A DNA stretch of 64,000 bases from Siniperca chuatsi (GCF_020085105.1 NC_058045.1:12037833-12101832); one strand, 5' to 3'. Positions 48,001-58,356 are shown, counted from the first letter of the stretch. Notes: generated by a model not told the origin, from the letters alone. Program-made: numbers and translations.

Positions 48001-51000
48001 TAAGGCTCTTCATGGCCTGGCTCCGGACTATATTTTAGATCTTGTAATCCCTTATGAACCTTCACATAGTTTGAGATCTTCAGTCAGGGGTCTTCTGTCT
48101 AAGAAAACTAAGGGGGACAGAGCTTTTGCTATCAGGGCCCCGAGGCTCTTGAACAACTTGCCTGAAGAAATTAGGTTGTCTGAGTCAGTGTCTTCGTTTA
48201 AGTCTCTTCTCAAAACACATTTTTATCAGAAAGCATATCCTGATTTTACCTGAACTGGCTGTTTATATTATTGCTTTTGTGTATTTTATGTATTTTATTT
48301 CTTTATATTTCATCATTCACTGTGGTATTTTATTTCTCTTGTTACGAAGCATTACGTTATTTATTAATATGGCACTTATCAAAACAGTTTTATTTATTTT
48401 ATTTATTATTTATCAATTAATTGAGAAAATAATAATTGTTTGCAGCCCCACTGTAATTCCAAATAAGTTTAGCTATCTTGGGGGTTTGTTTAAGTTTAAT
48501 CTTCTGACCGTTTGTATTTCATACCCTGTTGGACTTCTTTTAAGTAATGTTACCACATTCACAAATCCTAGCAATTAACTTGATGAGTTCAGCACTATCA
48601 TTAAAAATAGGAATGATGGCCAAAATGACAACAAATAAGACCCAAGTTATAATAAACCAGAAATATCCTTTAACTCAATCTGCAGCATTCTCTGTTCTCT
48701 CTTTCTCATTCTTCCTTCTCCAACTCCCCCTCCTTCCTCTCTGGCTCTCTCTCCAGTTCACTTTTGGACGAATCCCAGTGCCTTTGAACCGGCTGCACCC
48801 CGCTTCCTCTCTGTGTTTGCCTCCTTCATTCTGAGCTGAACCAAGAGGAGAGTAGAATAAATTGCATCCTCTCTTGTCCTCTGACAGACATTGCCCATAG
48901 CTTTCTTCCTATGGGAGAGAGGTGGCAATGGATAGCTGCTATTTTCAAAGAAGCATACTGCATTTCTCAGTGTTGCCTCGGAGAAAGGAAAGCAAGTGTG
49001 TGTGGAATGCAGAGCTGTGACAGGAAGGGAAAAACCCTGTGTGTCACTTGGAGATTTGTTATTATTTACTGACCATAAATCCCCAGTAGTCCCAGTCACT
49101 CACAGTCTCTGATTAGAAGAACTTGTAGGGGAGAGTAGGGATGGGATTAAGGCAGGTCTGACACTTCAGGCACTATGTACCTGGACAAGGAGCAAGCACA
49201 CAAGGGACATCAGCACACTCCACACTAATGGACAATATATAGCAATGTGAAGATGTATAAAGCAGTAGCTGCTAAACCAGTGGTAGGAATTACAGCGTGT
49301 ATAACACATATTCTGGGATCAGGAATTATAGGTGTCCCAAATTTCTCCCTCACCCCTTCACTCTGCTCTGCTCTCTCAAAAACCAGCTAGGCATGCAGGT
49401 ATGAGAGCATAAACATTGTGATGGAAAAATCAGATGAAGGCATTGTCATTCAATTAAGCGATCATCTTTTTGTCTGTGTGTGACTGCACCCTCCAGATGG
49501 TGCACACGCAGCCCCACTATCATCCCGGGAGAGCTCAAACAAGAGTAGAACCAGTGAGATAACTACCAGCCTGGTTGTTAGCAAAACAGTCGCCCAGATG
49601 GATTAAGCCAGTCAGCTATCCAGTTTTTACCCTGTCCTACCACCCAGTGAAGCAACAGAGAGGGGAATTAAACACAGGAGACTCTAATCTCTCTAGAACC
49701 ATACTTTATTGACTGTAAGATTATAGATGTGTAATATGTCTAAACAAATATAGAGATTATAAAACATCTACTGACTCAGGTATCGCCTCCTCTATAGATG
49801 TTCTGATATTAAATCTATTAATGCTATGTATACAAGCATGTTCTGATGAGACAAAAACAAATTATTTAATGTTTGAATGTGGATCACAACAGATGTAATG
49901 TAATCTGTCTCCAAAAATAGGCACAAACAAACTAATGGCTGTTATAATAAGTAGACTACACTGCTTGGTGATGCACAAAAGGAGAGCTTTAATGGGTAGA
50001 GGAAGGTTGCAGAAAAGGCCAGAATGAAGGGTTTCTTGAGGAGATGAGGAAAGCAAGGCAATGGCTAGGCAAGGAAGCAATGACACCATGAATTCCTGAA
50101 CAGAATGACTTCATACTAATATCATCATCATAACATCTCAGTGCCAGCAGAACATTTATGTACATTTAAGTATTTATGCTTCACATTAAATTCAGGAGTG
50201 CAATTTAATTTCAGCACGCACGCATGCTGAATTCGTATGATTTGCATGCAGAATAGTACCCTCTGCTGAAAATATTTAGAAGAACGTTGACTGATTGAAA
50301 ACGGAAGTCAAGGTTGAATACACCTCACGATTTGTGTATCTTGACGTTTCTTGTGTTTTATTGATTAGACCTTGGATGCTTCCTGTCAGATCCGCACTCT
50401 GGAGCAGTATTACATTTTAAAATAACAGCACAACAAGACCCACCATTTGTCTTTGTACCCACAACTCTTCTAACCGCCTTTCCTCCCCATCTCCGTCTCT
50501 CACCTCCCCCAGGTCGAACTGGCTGAAGCCGTGCTGTGGGCGAAGGGCAGCGCTGTGGCAGGTCTGTCTGCTGTCAGCGGGCTTCAACTGTTTCCTGGTG
50601 GCCTGTGTCATTCTGGTCGTGCTGCTGCTGACACTGGAGTTGCTCATAGACACCAAGCTGTTGCAGTGTGAGTGGTAGAAACCAAGTCAGCGTGACTTCA
50701 CCTGAGATTTTCAATATAATAAGGATGTGGTTTTGAGGGCATTGCAGTGGGGAGGTGGTTTGTTACACTCATTGTTTATAGTCCTGGCTTGCAATAGCAT
50801 TTTTGGAGAGGGGAAAAAAGTTGACTGCTCAGCACAATTGTTCATTAATTGTTATACAATTATACAATCTATGCATTGACCCAATGCCTTGGGTCAATGC
50901 ATAGATTCGAGACCTATGACAAAGGAGTAAGAACTTAATTAGCACAAAAACTAAGCTGCAGATAGATCATGCACTCATCTTGTTAGACTGATCTGCAGTT

Positions 51001-54000
51001 TGGATGGAAGGGTACCTGGCAGAAGGGTTAAAGGTGTCAGAAATGTATAAAGCAAAGAATGAAAAACAAAAAAATATAAAACCATTTTCTCACAGTGTGA
51101 CAAAACTCTGGTGTGGAAATAGAAATTTCATATGTGAAGCTGTTTCTTTGATTAAGGATAGGCACTATTTATCTACACCTAGCAATATAAGGCTGGCAGC
51201 AGCTGTTACCAATGTACTGTAAACGAGCAGCCAACAGTCTACCTTTTCTGGCGAGCTGCCTTTATTATATCACAGCCAATGGTAACATTAACAGTGTTAG
51301 TTTGAATATGTGCACCGAAGCACACCCTTACTATATTATGCTATACTGTACTATATATACAATACTATACTTACTAGAGCTAGACCAATAAATTAACCAG
51401 GCCAATATATCAGCCAATATTAGCTTTTTGCAGATACATAAATAATGGCATATATAGTCAGCCAATAAATAACCAAAAACAAATTTGTGTTTTAAGTATA
51501 GTAATTTAGAAAATGTCTCCATTACATAGTTTGTCTACCAAAATAACTTAAAAGTTAACTGCAAAATGTCACATTGTGGTCACATTTCTATTCAAATTTA
51601 AAGGATCCTCATCAAATATGTTTTTGCGTTTGTTAAAAAAAAAAAAGTACATGTATGTGAGACGGTGTAGTCCCTCATTCGTCCAAGAGTGTTCTGTCGT
51701 AGAAAAGGTTTCAGTCGTAGTCATCTGGACACTGTTTTCAGAATCAAGACGTTTCGGCTCCCATTCGGGAGTCATTCTCAATTCTCAATTGTCAATTGAG
51801 AATGACTCCCACATACATACATGTATGTGAGCATGTACAGAAGGCCTGTAAATACTAAATGCTAACCTGGTCTTATACATCTACTGTATAATGAGTCTGT
51901 GTTACTGAAGATCTATCCTGGCACCTGAGGCTCTGATCAATCATGGTCTGGCAAATATAATCCTCCCATTACCATAGCTTTCCACAGTTAACACAAAAAT
52001 GTCAGGTGGTCGAAATACTACTGTATCACCTTCATCTGCATTATCTGGCATGGTGCAGACATCCTCATTTATCAGAAGTGGCTGAGTGAAGAACACACAC
52101 GGCAGAAATGTCGCTCCAGCCGTATCCAAATACATTCAAGTCTTTAGTGTTCCCCGGGAACTGACTGACTGACAAGACGGGGCAGACAAAGGGAAAGTAA
52201 GACAAATGCGTGAAGAGAGATTAGCGGACAAAGAAATCAGGCAATACAGAGTTGGCTGGTGGATGAGTGTGGGGAGGACTGGAGGAAGATGAATGGACTG
52301 ATAGACAGATCACTGAACACGGCAAACAAAGACAGATGGGGGGAGAGGTGGTGCGTGAAGAAAAATGCCTCAGTTGACAGCCAAGTGCAGTTTGAAGCTG
52401 TCCACAATTAGCCTGATGAATAGACAGGAAGATACAGACACATGAATGTACAGTAGGTGGTGAATTCATATTTATGATGTTGCTTCATGCCTCTGTCATG
52501 TGCATTTATGTGTGTGTGTGTGTGTGAATGTGTGTGTGTGTGCTTGAATGTGCTTATTTTTACCACTTTATTGCACTTTGTCAGTGTTTAAAAAAAATAC
52601 TGCAGCATCCATCTTTCACCACTTCATGTCTCAGAAACTGTCCTTAAAAAAATAACCAGTTATTCTGTTTTATTCCTACAGTTAATAATGCATTCCAGTT
52701 TGCCAGCATCATCCACTGGATCAGCCTGACTATTCTCTCTGTGTTCTTCACTGAGGTGAGTCTCTTATTTTCCTCGATCAACACAAAAACAGTCTCACTT
52801 ACAGCTGATGCAGCGGCCTGTCAATTAATGATATGTTGTTCAGTATGTGGGGCCAGTGAAGTGCACAGATTTTCATTCGAATACTAACAACACCATGAAA
52901 CGCCCCATGCCCTCTCTGATAGCTTGATTAGATTCTGATTAGTAGAGGTGAACATGAGTACAGCCCCATTAATAGTGTACTTAACGGAAGCAACTATGAA
53001 ATCACACAACTAAGATCTACGTTAGTGTTCTGAAAAGACTTGTGTAACTGCTGTTGTTAAAGCTGGCACAGTTGGTCCCTCTCGGGTTATTCGATTGATC
53101 CGCAGCACAAACACTTTAAAATGCAGATGCAGCTTTTCTGTGCTGCTAGTTTTAAATAATTTCAAGGCCGCAGGTGTGCTGTATTGATTACCGTTTTCTT
53201 TACAGCCAGCCACATTTGCCTTAGTTGCCTACACTTGACCATCCCACTGCTAACTTTTGTGTAACTGGAGTTTTACTTACCAATAAAAGTGATACACTGA
53301 TGAAGTAGAAACTGCAGGGAGGCTGCTTTTGGCTCCAGTGCAACCTTGAATATCTAAAATGAGGATGGGGGCTTGGGGATGGCAGAAGAGGAACAGAGAC
53401 AAAGGGAGAGTTGTTTGCCCTCTGCAACCCTTGCTGCATCAGCAAAAGAAGCTAAATGCTATCACGCCGCCTGTGATGTGTATGTATATTATGTCATTGA
53501 TGAATTACCAGTGGACGGATGAAAGAAATCGCAACTGCAAATGCCATTTACTGGGAATGTCAGGTTTATTAGTGGGTATTACTACCCAGTGTGCTCTGCG
53601 TGCATCATCCAGTTTCTCCCTGTTTAGCTGTCATTGTTTTCTTCCATCTTACCATGTGTGTAACCTGCTGTCTGTCTCCATCTCTGTCCCTCTGTCTGTC
53701 TCAGACGGTGTTCAGGATCGTGGTGTTGGGCATATGGGATTACATAGAGAACAAAGTAGAGGTAAGCTCCCATGGGTCCCATTAGTCCTGCTACTCGGGG
53801 CCCCTTTCACTGCAGTGTCATTCCCTCAATGTCATACCACTCTGGAAGCTACAGATATAACTGTAACTGTGTGTGTGTGTGTGTGTATGTATGTGTGTGT
53901 TTGTGTGTGTGTATATTCTCAGGTGTTTGATGGAGCTGTCATCGTCCTCTCACTGGCCCCCATGGTGGCCTCCACAGTGGCCAACGGCCCCAGCAGCCCC

Positions 54001-57000
54001 TGGGACGCTATCGGTCTCATCATCACACTGCGCATCTGGAGGGTCAAGAGGATCATTGATGGTGAGGCTGGGAGGGGCTCGGGGCTGATGTCCCCTGCGT
54101 CCTGTCCTTTACTGTCAGGTCACAGAGATAGATACTGCAGTGTGCTCTATGCAATATCAGCTACACAACCTTGAGGTTGTTTGCTCAATTATTTTTTCCT
54201 CCTTTTTCATTATTTTACACCAGGAACGATGGTAGCACATCATTTGTTATAATGAACATGTAGTTTTGAAGCTCACACATCAGCTGCTACATGCTAATTA
54301 TTTTATCATATAGGTGCAGAGCATGTTATTTATTGGAAAGAATGCTTTTTTTAAACTATGTTGCTCCCCCTTGTGGTTTTTGAATATAGTACAGTACGTG
54401 TTCAAAGAGATGATTGGTGAGTGTGAGCAAAGAACTTTGTTGTCACCTCTTGCACTAACTGCTCAAAGAGGTAGTTTTTTAACACATTCAGATATAACAC
54501 AATCCAATACAACACCACCAAAACTAATGTCTAAAAGCTTACCGTGAAATGAACACCTTTTCTGACACAACCTCAACAAACATGACTGAAGCCTCATCAA
54601 CCCATCGTTTGCAAGGCCATTGTGTTGTTATTTTGTCCACCTTGTGTAGAGTACGCTGGTAGTGGTCACTTATCATGTGCCAGTGAATGTGGAGAACATG
54701 CAGGCTTTAATTTCAAGAAAACAGTGGTTGACTTTATATCTACAAGATCCACATTGGGAGGGGGAATGAATGAATGAAGTCAATGTAGTGTTTTGTTGAA
54801 ATTAAAATTGACAGACACAAGATTAAATGCTTCTTTTGTAGGAAAACTGACTATAATATCCCCTATTGTTTTAGCCTATGTGCTGCAAGTGAAGGTGGAG
54901 ATGGAGCTGGAGATCCAGCAGTATGAGAAGGCCAAGGCAGTGAGGGAGGAACAGCTTGACCGGCTCACCCAGATCTGCCAGGAACAGGCAGTATGTCCTC
55001 TTATCTGTCTCATATCTCTTGCCTTCTTACAGTCTACAATTTATAGCTGCACATAACCAGCAGGGGGCAGCAAAGTGCTATGCAAGGAAAAAAATGTAAT
55101 CTACTCAAAAAGGCATTTATCCCATTTTATCACTAGATAATAAGTTTTACAGAAGTCTTGTGGATATCAGATAGCCAGCACTGTGCATTATCGCAAAGCA
55201 ATCTTTTGCCTACTTCACAATTTAATAATGGTAGTTCAATTATTGTTTTTAAGTCATATTACTCAGCTGAAGAATAAGTTTAACTTTATAAGTGTAACTG
55301 TGAGTGCATCCACTGAGTGCTCTATATTTCTCAGATGTCGACCCAGAAGGGAAGAGTGTCTACTGTATGTCTGAGAGTTATACTGTAACTATTAGAGAGA
55401 CTGGAAATGTGCAGTTTGGCACCTGCATACTGTACTGTGTATACAATGGTTAACTGTGATGTAAGCAATGCAGCAATGTAATAAAACACATGGCATGACA
55501 TGCAAATAAAATGCCTGGACCTAAGTGGATGGAATATTAGCAAGTCGAATATACAAAATGTTGTTAAACAGTCTTAAAAAATTCTGTGTGTATTTACTTT
55601 GAATGTCTAAAGTTCTCACATTTGTCCCTCTTTCCTTTCAGTTTGAAATCAGGCAGCTGAGGGCCCACCTGGCCCAGCAGGACCTGGATCTGGTAGCAGA
55701 GCGTGAAGCAGCCATGCAGATCCACCATATGTGGGGTAAACAGAGCAGCAGTTTCCAGGAGGTGGACGGACTGGCCCCTGGGGCCTCCGAGCATCACAGG
55801 CCAGCTAAAGCTAGAGAGCCCAGGGGTACTGCAGGTAACCGCCTGGAACACCCAACTCCATTGTATTACAGGCTATCAAACACCTCTGCGCATCAGGGGG
55901 AATCCAGACTGTGCTTTCTACGGTACATCGTGTCCACACAAAGTAGTTGGTTGAATGCAGAGACGTCCTCAGTGCCTTGAGCCTTTCTAGGCAAGACATG
56001 GCCAAAATGATTGAGACATAGGCTCATATTGGAAGGTTGCAGGTTTAAATTCTTTGGGCTTGTTGAAGATTAAATGAGAAATCTTTCCTCTTCCTAAGCA
56101 GCAACACTGATCTGTCAGAAATAACACAATACTTATAATGTTTCAAAAGAATGTAACAGACCTTTATGGCTATTAAAAGTGACAAGCACAACATATCACT
56201 GCAACCTAGACACATCTGCAAATAGTAAACAACCCCTCGCTCTGAAGCTCCATGTTGGAGGGTGGGACAGCGTATTAATAGTGAACATCACCCACCGACA
56301 CAGTGTTGGTGTCCTTTTCTCAGAAACATTCGTCTCACAGTTCACATCAAAATTCTGGTGCCACATCCAGATGGACTATAAACCTTTCACACAGTGACAG
56401 GTCATAACTTAGAGGGCTTAAAGCAACAAAGCGCTGTCAGGGCTCAAAACACTGAGGCTTTTCCTTTATCAAAGCTATAAATCATAGTGCGACCTGCCAT
56501 ACATCTGAGCTACGGTGTTTCTAGTCAGACATCCCTTTAACTGGGGCTGCTCCTCATATACTCACGTTGTATTGATCATCTGGAGATGGTGCCTGTCACA
56601 ATTAAGGCTTAACAATGAGTGGCCCCTCTTGAGACATTCATAAAATGAATATGTGAAACCCAAACATAAATGAATATAAGCCATCCAACAGTCCTGTGGA
56701 ACCTTGAGTAGAACTTAAGAGAAATACTTGGACTGACTTAGGATGTGTGAACCACATCCACACCAAGTGTTCATTCAGGTAGTGCTAAAACAATTTGTTG
56801 ATTGATTTATTAGTAGATCAACAAAAAAAGTTATTTATCAAGCAAAAATGGAAAACATTTACTAATTTCACCTTCTGTAATATGAAGATTTTGTACTTTT
56901 CTTATATGATTGTAAATGAATACCTTTGGGTTTTGGACTGTTGGTTGGACAAAACAAGCAATTTAAAGACATAATCTTGGGCTCTGGAAACGTGATTTAT

Positions 57001-58356
57001 TTTGGCATTTTTCACTAATGTTTAATATTTTATAGATAAAATGAATAACTAAAAAATTAAAATAATAATTAGTTGCATCCCTATATTTAGCTACCGTGGG
57101 CTTTCTGGGTAACTCTTTACTTTAAGTCCCCCTATTTAGCATTTATGATCAGTATACAAACATGTAATAAATGGTTTAATACCAATGTAGTTGTGAGCCG
57201 ATATACGGACAGTTTAAGTGTTTATTATTATTATTATAATATAATCATTATTTTATATTATTACAACTCTGTTTTACTATATTATCTATTCAGTATCTGT
57301 TTATACATCAGCACTTATGGGTGCCCACAGGAGGAGTTATAATTACATATCTGCTTACAATTACATTATGTGTTATAAAGCTGTTTATTAAATAAATGCT
57401 AAAGGGCTACAAGTAGTGTGTTAAAGTGTTACAGCTTTCTATTATCTAATTATTATAAGTTGTATTGATTTTTAATAATTCGAAAAGTTACTGTTCACAC
57501 GTTGGACTATGAAACTAGTCTGGTCTCTCAAGTTGATTTAAGTGGCCATTTTGACCTTCTTTAGATCACCATGGTCAAGATGACATGAACAACTACATCA
57601 GCCAGTACTACAGTGAACCAAGCAGTGGTGAGCATCATCAAGATCCTGCTTCACTCTTTTCTACAATCCACGTAGCACCACAATATTTCAAGGCCCTGTA
57701 CATTGTGTGTCGTTCTTGTAGATATGGGGATCCCAGACCCTGCACGTGTCATCACCACAGCAGCCATAGACGTCCACCTGCCTAACAACCCCAGCCAGCT
57801 TCCCTCCTCTTTGGTGAGTGCTGACGCAGTGACGTCCAGCCGTTTGCAACGCACCGGCAGCTCAGTCAGCGAAGCCTCCACCACCACAGTGTCCCGCACC
57901 AGCTTCAGCGCCCGCCACAGCATCAGCAGCCACACGCTTGGCTCCACCACGGACTGCAGCTCCACGGTGCGCGAGGCCTCCACCTCCACAGATTTCAGCG
58001 ACCAACGCTGCTACCCTCCACCCTACAGCAGCCCTCTAGCCCTGGGCACTCAGCCAAGAGGGAGTCCCAGCGCTGTGGTGCAGGAGCTGCTCTCCTCTCT
58101 GACCGAGGACTCCTGTCTCGCCCAGAAGGGCCTGGACCCTGTCAACCTTAAACCGCCCAGCCCAGCAGGTTCCACCAAAACCAGCCCTGAGCTGGAGCAC
58201 AGGGTCAACATCTACAACAAGAGGAACCAGGAGAGCAGAGTGGGGCTGCACTCCAAGCCTCTCATCCATCTGCAGGGCAACGAGCCTCTTCTAGAGGAGA
58301 AGTACAGGATGATGGAGCCAGTAGACGCCCCAGTCAACCGTCTGTCAGAGACATAA
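30475..58356 (+). CDS. tmem266: TMEM266 voltage-sensor domain protein
   Basis: A membrane protein with a stand-alone four-helix voltage-sensor domain and no pore. Coding exons 30475-30488, 37443-37631, 50513-50667, 52682-52755, 53705-53761, 53923-54061, 54875-54990, 55642-55834, 57565-57627 and 57722-58356 join in frame to 544 aa (human 531). Segments: N-terminal cytosolic part (1-80), S1 about 92-113, S2 about 125-147 with E144, S3 about 164-180 with D166, and S4 193-208 with R200, R203, K205 and R206 (LRIWRVKR). Then comes a coiled coil (about 212-275), which in the family mediates dimerisation, and a long Ser/Thr-rich tail. [21 protein letters not shown] and [16 protein letters not shown] are near-identical to human TMEM266. 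Almost all of its length is two introns, of 7 and 13 kb. It converges on etfa, as in human. Confidence 0.96.
31262..31305. repeat. (CT)n-rich microsatellite
   Basis: Imperfect CT/CG dinucleotides followed by nine or more pure CT units. Confidence 0.9.
32556..33156 (+). mobile_element. Truncated non-LTR retrotransposon (LINE) 3' end
   Basis: The frame from about 32596 encodes [20 protein letters not shown], the C-terminal zinc-knuckle region (CxxC...EIHF) seen downstream of reverse transcriptase in many fish LINEs, and then decays. About 340 nt later, GGGTCATGTAAATGACC (33114-33130, a short hairpin) precedes CGAAAATAAAAT, typical of a LINE 3' terminus. It is 5' truncated and non-functional; the clade is not assigned. 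Confidence 0.65.
37443..37631 (+). CDS. tmem266: tmem266 exon: conserved N-terminal domain
   Basis: 189 nt coding [20 protein letters not shown] then [19 protein letters not shown] and [12 protein letters not shown]. Acceptor ACCATAG (preceded by a short GT repeat), donor AGGG|GTACGT. Its close match to human fixes the gene identity. Confidence 0.95.
38866..40440 (-). mobile_element. Degenerate LINE with reverse transcriptase remnant
   Basis: Read on the - strand from 40440, fragments of a reverse transcriptase appear: [20 protein letters not shown], then [10 protein letters not shown], then [14 protein letters not shown] and the catalytic box [12 protein letters not shown] (FADD at 39864-39875). 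Frameshifts and stops separate them. The lower-coordinate end, with a sequence like GTCCCCAGAGGGCAATTGG on the + strand and a GAAGTT-repeat tail, is likely the 3' terminus. It is inactive. Confidence 0.75.
39103..39121. repeat. (CAT)n trinucleotide repeat
   Basis: About six CAT/TCA units inside the LINE remnant. Confidence 0.85.
40506..40562. repeat. T-rich low-complexity tract
   Basis: T runs interrupted by single A's, (T4-9 A)n. It adjoins the 5' side of the - strand LINE remnant. Confidence 0.9.
44621..44696. repeat. Two overlapping perfect palindromes
   Basis: Arm X 44621-44642 pairs exactly with 44651-44672 (22 bp, 8-nt loop). Arm Y 44638-44663 pairs exactly with 44671-44696 (26 bp, 7-nt loop). 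Y covers the loop of X and most of the second X arm, so the two hairpins exclude each other. The sequence reads in effect as forward, reverse, forward copies of one segment. It is intronic in tmem266. Confidence 0.9.
44971..45020. repeat. (TG)n microsatellite
   Basis: About 24 TG units with CTG and TATG interruptions. Confidence 0.95.
45650..45721. repeat. 72-nt alternating purine-pyrimidine tract
   Basis: (TG)n, (GC)n and (CA)n segments follow each other without breaking purine-pyrimidine alternation, including CGCGCGCG-type units at 45667-45675. It is a strong Z-DNA-prone sequence by composition. Confidence 0.9.
46862..47120. repeat. Dispersed repeat related to 20258 and 56785
   Basis: Begins GAAACTACTAGTCGATTGAC and ends CTAACCGATTGATCG. 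The middle shares GGGTTTTTGGACTG and CAAAACTAGACAT-like patches with the copy at 56785. The LINE remnant begins directly after it. Confidence 0.5.
47127..48253 (+). mobile_element. Degenerate LINE with reverse transcriptase remnant
   Basis: Patches in several frames: [20 protein letters not shown] at 47137, [17 protein letters not shown] near 47308, [12 protein letters not shown] near 47399, [20 protein letters not shown] at about 47549, and a C-terminal [18 protein letters not shown] near 48128. These are conserved blocks of fish L2/CR1-like LINEs. The YADD catalytic box is missing by deletion, and frames are broken, so the copy is dead. Confidence 0.8.
50513..50667 (+). CDS. tmem266: tmem266 exon: S1 helix
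   Basis: 155 nt coding [19 protein letters not shown], then the S1 helix [19 protein letters not shown] and IDTKLLQ. Acceptor CCCCCAG, donor CAGT|GTGAGT. Confidence 0.96.
50866..50907. repeat. Perfect 19-bp hairpin with TGCC loop
   Basis: 50866-50884 (AATCTATGCATTGACCCAA) is exactly complementary to 50889-50907. It lies 200 bp downstream of a tmem266 exon, within the intron. The small loop and perfect arms imply a recent origin or selection; expression is unknown. Confidence 0.85.
51650..51840. repeat. Repeat with perfect 17-bp inverted arms
   Basis: 51767-51783 (GGGAGTCATTCTCAATT) pairs exactly with 51794-51810 across a 10-nt loop. ACATGTATGTGAG occurs on both sides (about 51650 and 51828). 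It looks like the remains of a dispersed fish repeat with an internal duplication. Confidence 0.55.
52508..52542. repeat. (TG)n microsatellite
   Basis: Two TG runs separated by AATG, in a tmem266 intron. Confidence 0.9.
52682..52755 (+). CDS. tmem266: tmem266 exon: S2 helix
   Basis: 74 nt coding [20 protein letters not shown] then FFTE; the Glu is the S2 acidic residue. Acceptor CCTACAG, donor GAG|GTGAGT. Confidence 0.95.
52756..53704 (+). other. tmem266: tmem266 intron
   Basis: No exon or named repeat recognised. It ends in a TCTGTC-rich pyrimidine tract. Confidence 0.6.
53705..53761 (+). CDS. tmem266: tmem266 exon: end of S2 and S2-S3 linker
   Basis: 57 nt, 19 codons: [19 protein letters not shown]. 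Acceptor CTCAG, donor GAG|GTAAGC. Nearly identical to human. Confidence 0.96.
53869..53915. repeat. (TG)n tract in a short intron
   Basis: The 161-nt intron before the S3-S4 exon has this TG/TA-rich tract just upstream of its acceptor TTCTCAG. Confidence 0.9.
53923..54061 (+). CDS. tmem266: tmem266 exon: S3 and voltage-sensing S4
   Basis: 139 nt coding [40 protein letters not shown] and VKRIID. It holds the S3 Asp and the S4 basic residues. Donor ATG|GTGAGG. An open frame runs through this exon from 53359, but the upstream part is intron. Confidence 0.97.
54062..54874 (+). other. tmem266: tmem266 intron
   Basis: No feature recognised. Acceptor TTGTTTTAG. Confidence 0.6.
54875..54990 (+). 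CDS. tmem266: tmem266 exon: coiled coil, first part
   Basis: 116 nt coding [38 protein letters not shown] and A. The donor is GCA|GTATGT; ending instead at CAG|GC would need a GC donor and would drop one residue. Human has Gly at this extra position, which supports the GT choice. Confidence 0.93.
54991..55641 (+). other. tmem266: tmem266 intron
   Basis: No feature recognised. Ends in a clear pyrimidine tract, CTTTCCTTTCAG. Confidence 0.6.
55642..55834 (+). CDS. tmem266: tmem266 exon: coiled coil end and variable tail
   Basis: 193 nt coding [26 protein letters not shown] and then poorly conserved sequence. Donor GCAG|GTAACC. Confidence 0.95.
56785..57085. repeat. Dispersed repeat remnant
   Basis: Begins GTGCTAAAACAATTTGTTGA (about 56781) and ends AATTAGTTGCATCCC; the centre has GGTTTTGGACTGTTGG and GACAAAACAAGC. 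Related to 20258-20530 and 46862-47120. Confidence 0.5.
57107..57433. mobile_element. Palindromic MITE with 7-bp flanking duplication
   Basis: Ends GGGTAACTCTTTAC and, on the other strand, TGTAACACTTTAACAC are inverted relatives. Both edges carry GCTTTCT (57100-57106 and 57434-57440). The arms share AATAAATGGTTTA-type sequence with the broken copy at 10830-11660. Confidence 0.7.
57565..57627 (+). CDS. tmem266: tmem266 exon: conserved tail motif
   Basis: 63 nt coding [20 protein letters not shown] then S; the NxYISQYYxxPSS motif matches human. Acceptor CTTTAG, donor AGTG|GTGAGC. Confidence 0.93.
57722..58356 (+). CDS. tmem266: tmem266 last coding exon
   Basis: 635 nt, tail rich in Ser and Thr. 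Conserved patches are [32 protein letters not shown] and [23 protein letters not shown] at 58354-58356. Codon use is GC-rich compared with flanking introns. Confidence 0.96.

Larger units (their letters stand above)
37632..50512 (+). other. tmem266: tmem266 intron (13 kb), repeat-rich
   Basis: Holds a - strand LINE remnant (38866-40440), a + strand LINE remnant (47127-48253), several microsatellites and the overlapping palindromes at 44621-44696. Open frames here do not resemble known genes; several lack an ATG. Confidence 0.6.
50668..52681 (+). other. tmem266: tmem266 intron
   Basis: Contains the hairpin and inverted repeat listed above and a (TG)n run at 52508-52542. No exon recognised. 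Confidence 0.6.
55835..57564 (+). other. tmem266: tmem266 intron with two repeats
   Basis: Holds the repeat remnants 56785-57085 and 57107-57433. No exon recognised. Confidence 0.6.

Noticed and set aside
53359-54174. 271-codon open frame, the longest in the window
   Set aside because: Only residues from 53923 to 54061 match tmem266. The rest is intron, including a TG repeat, and another real exon (53705-53761) within it is in a different frame.
54982-54996. A second GC donor, CAG|GCAGTA, in tmem266
   Set aside because: A GT donor three bases later (GCA|GTATGT) is in frame and better, and human has a residue at the extra position.
55990-56060. tRNA or tRNA-derived SINE head (GGTTGCAGGTTTAAATTC resembles a B box)
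   Set aside because: No matching A box at the right spacing and no cloverleaf arms can be drawn; likely chance.
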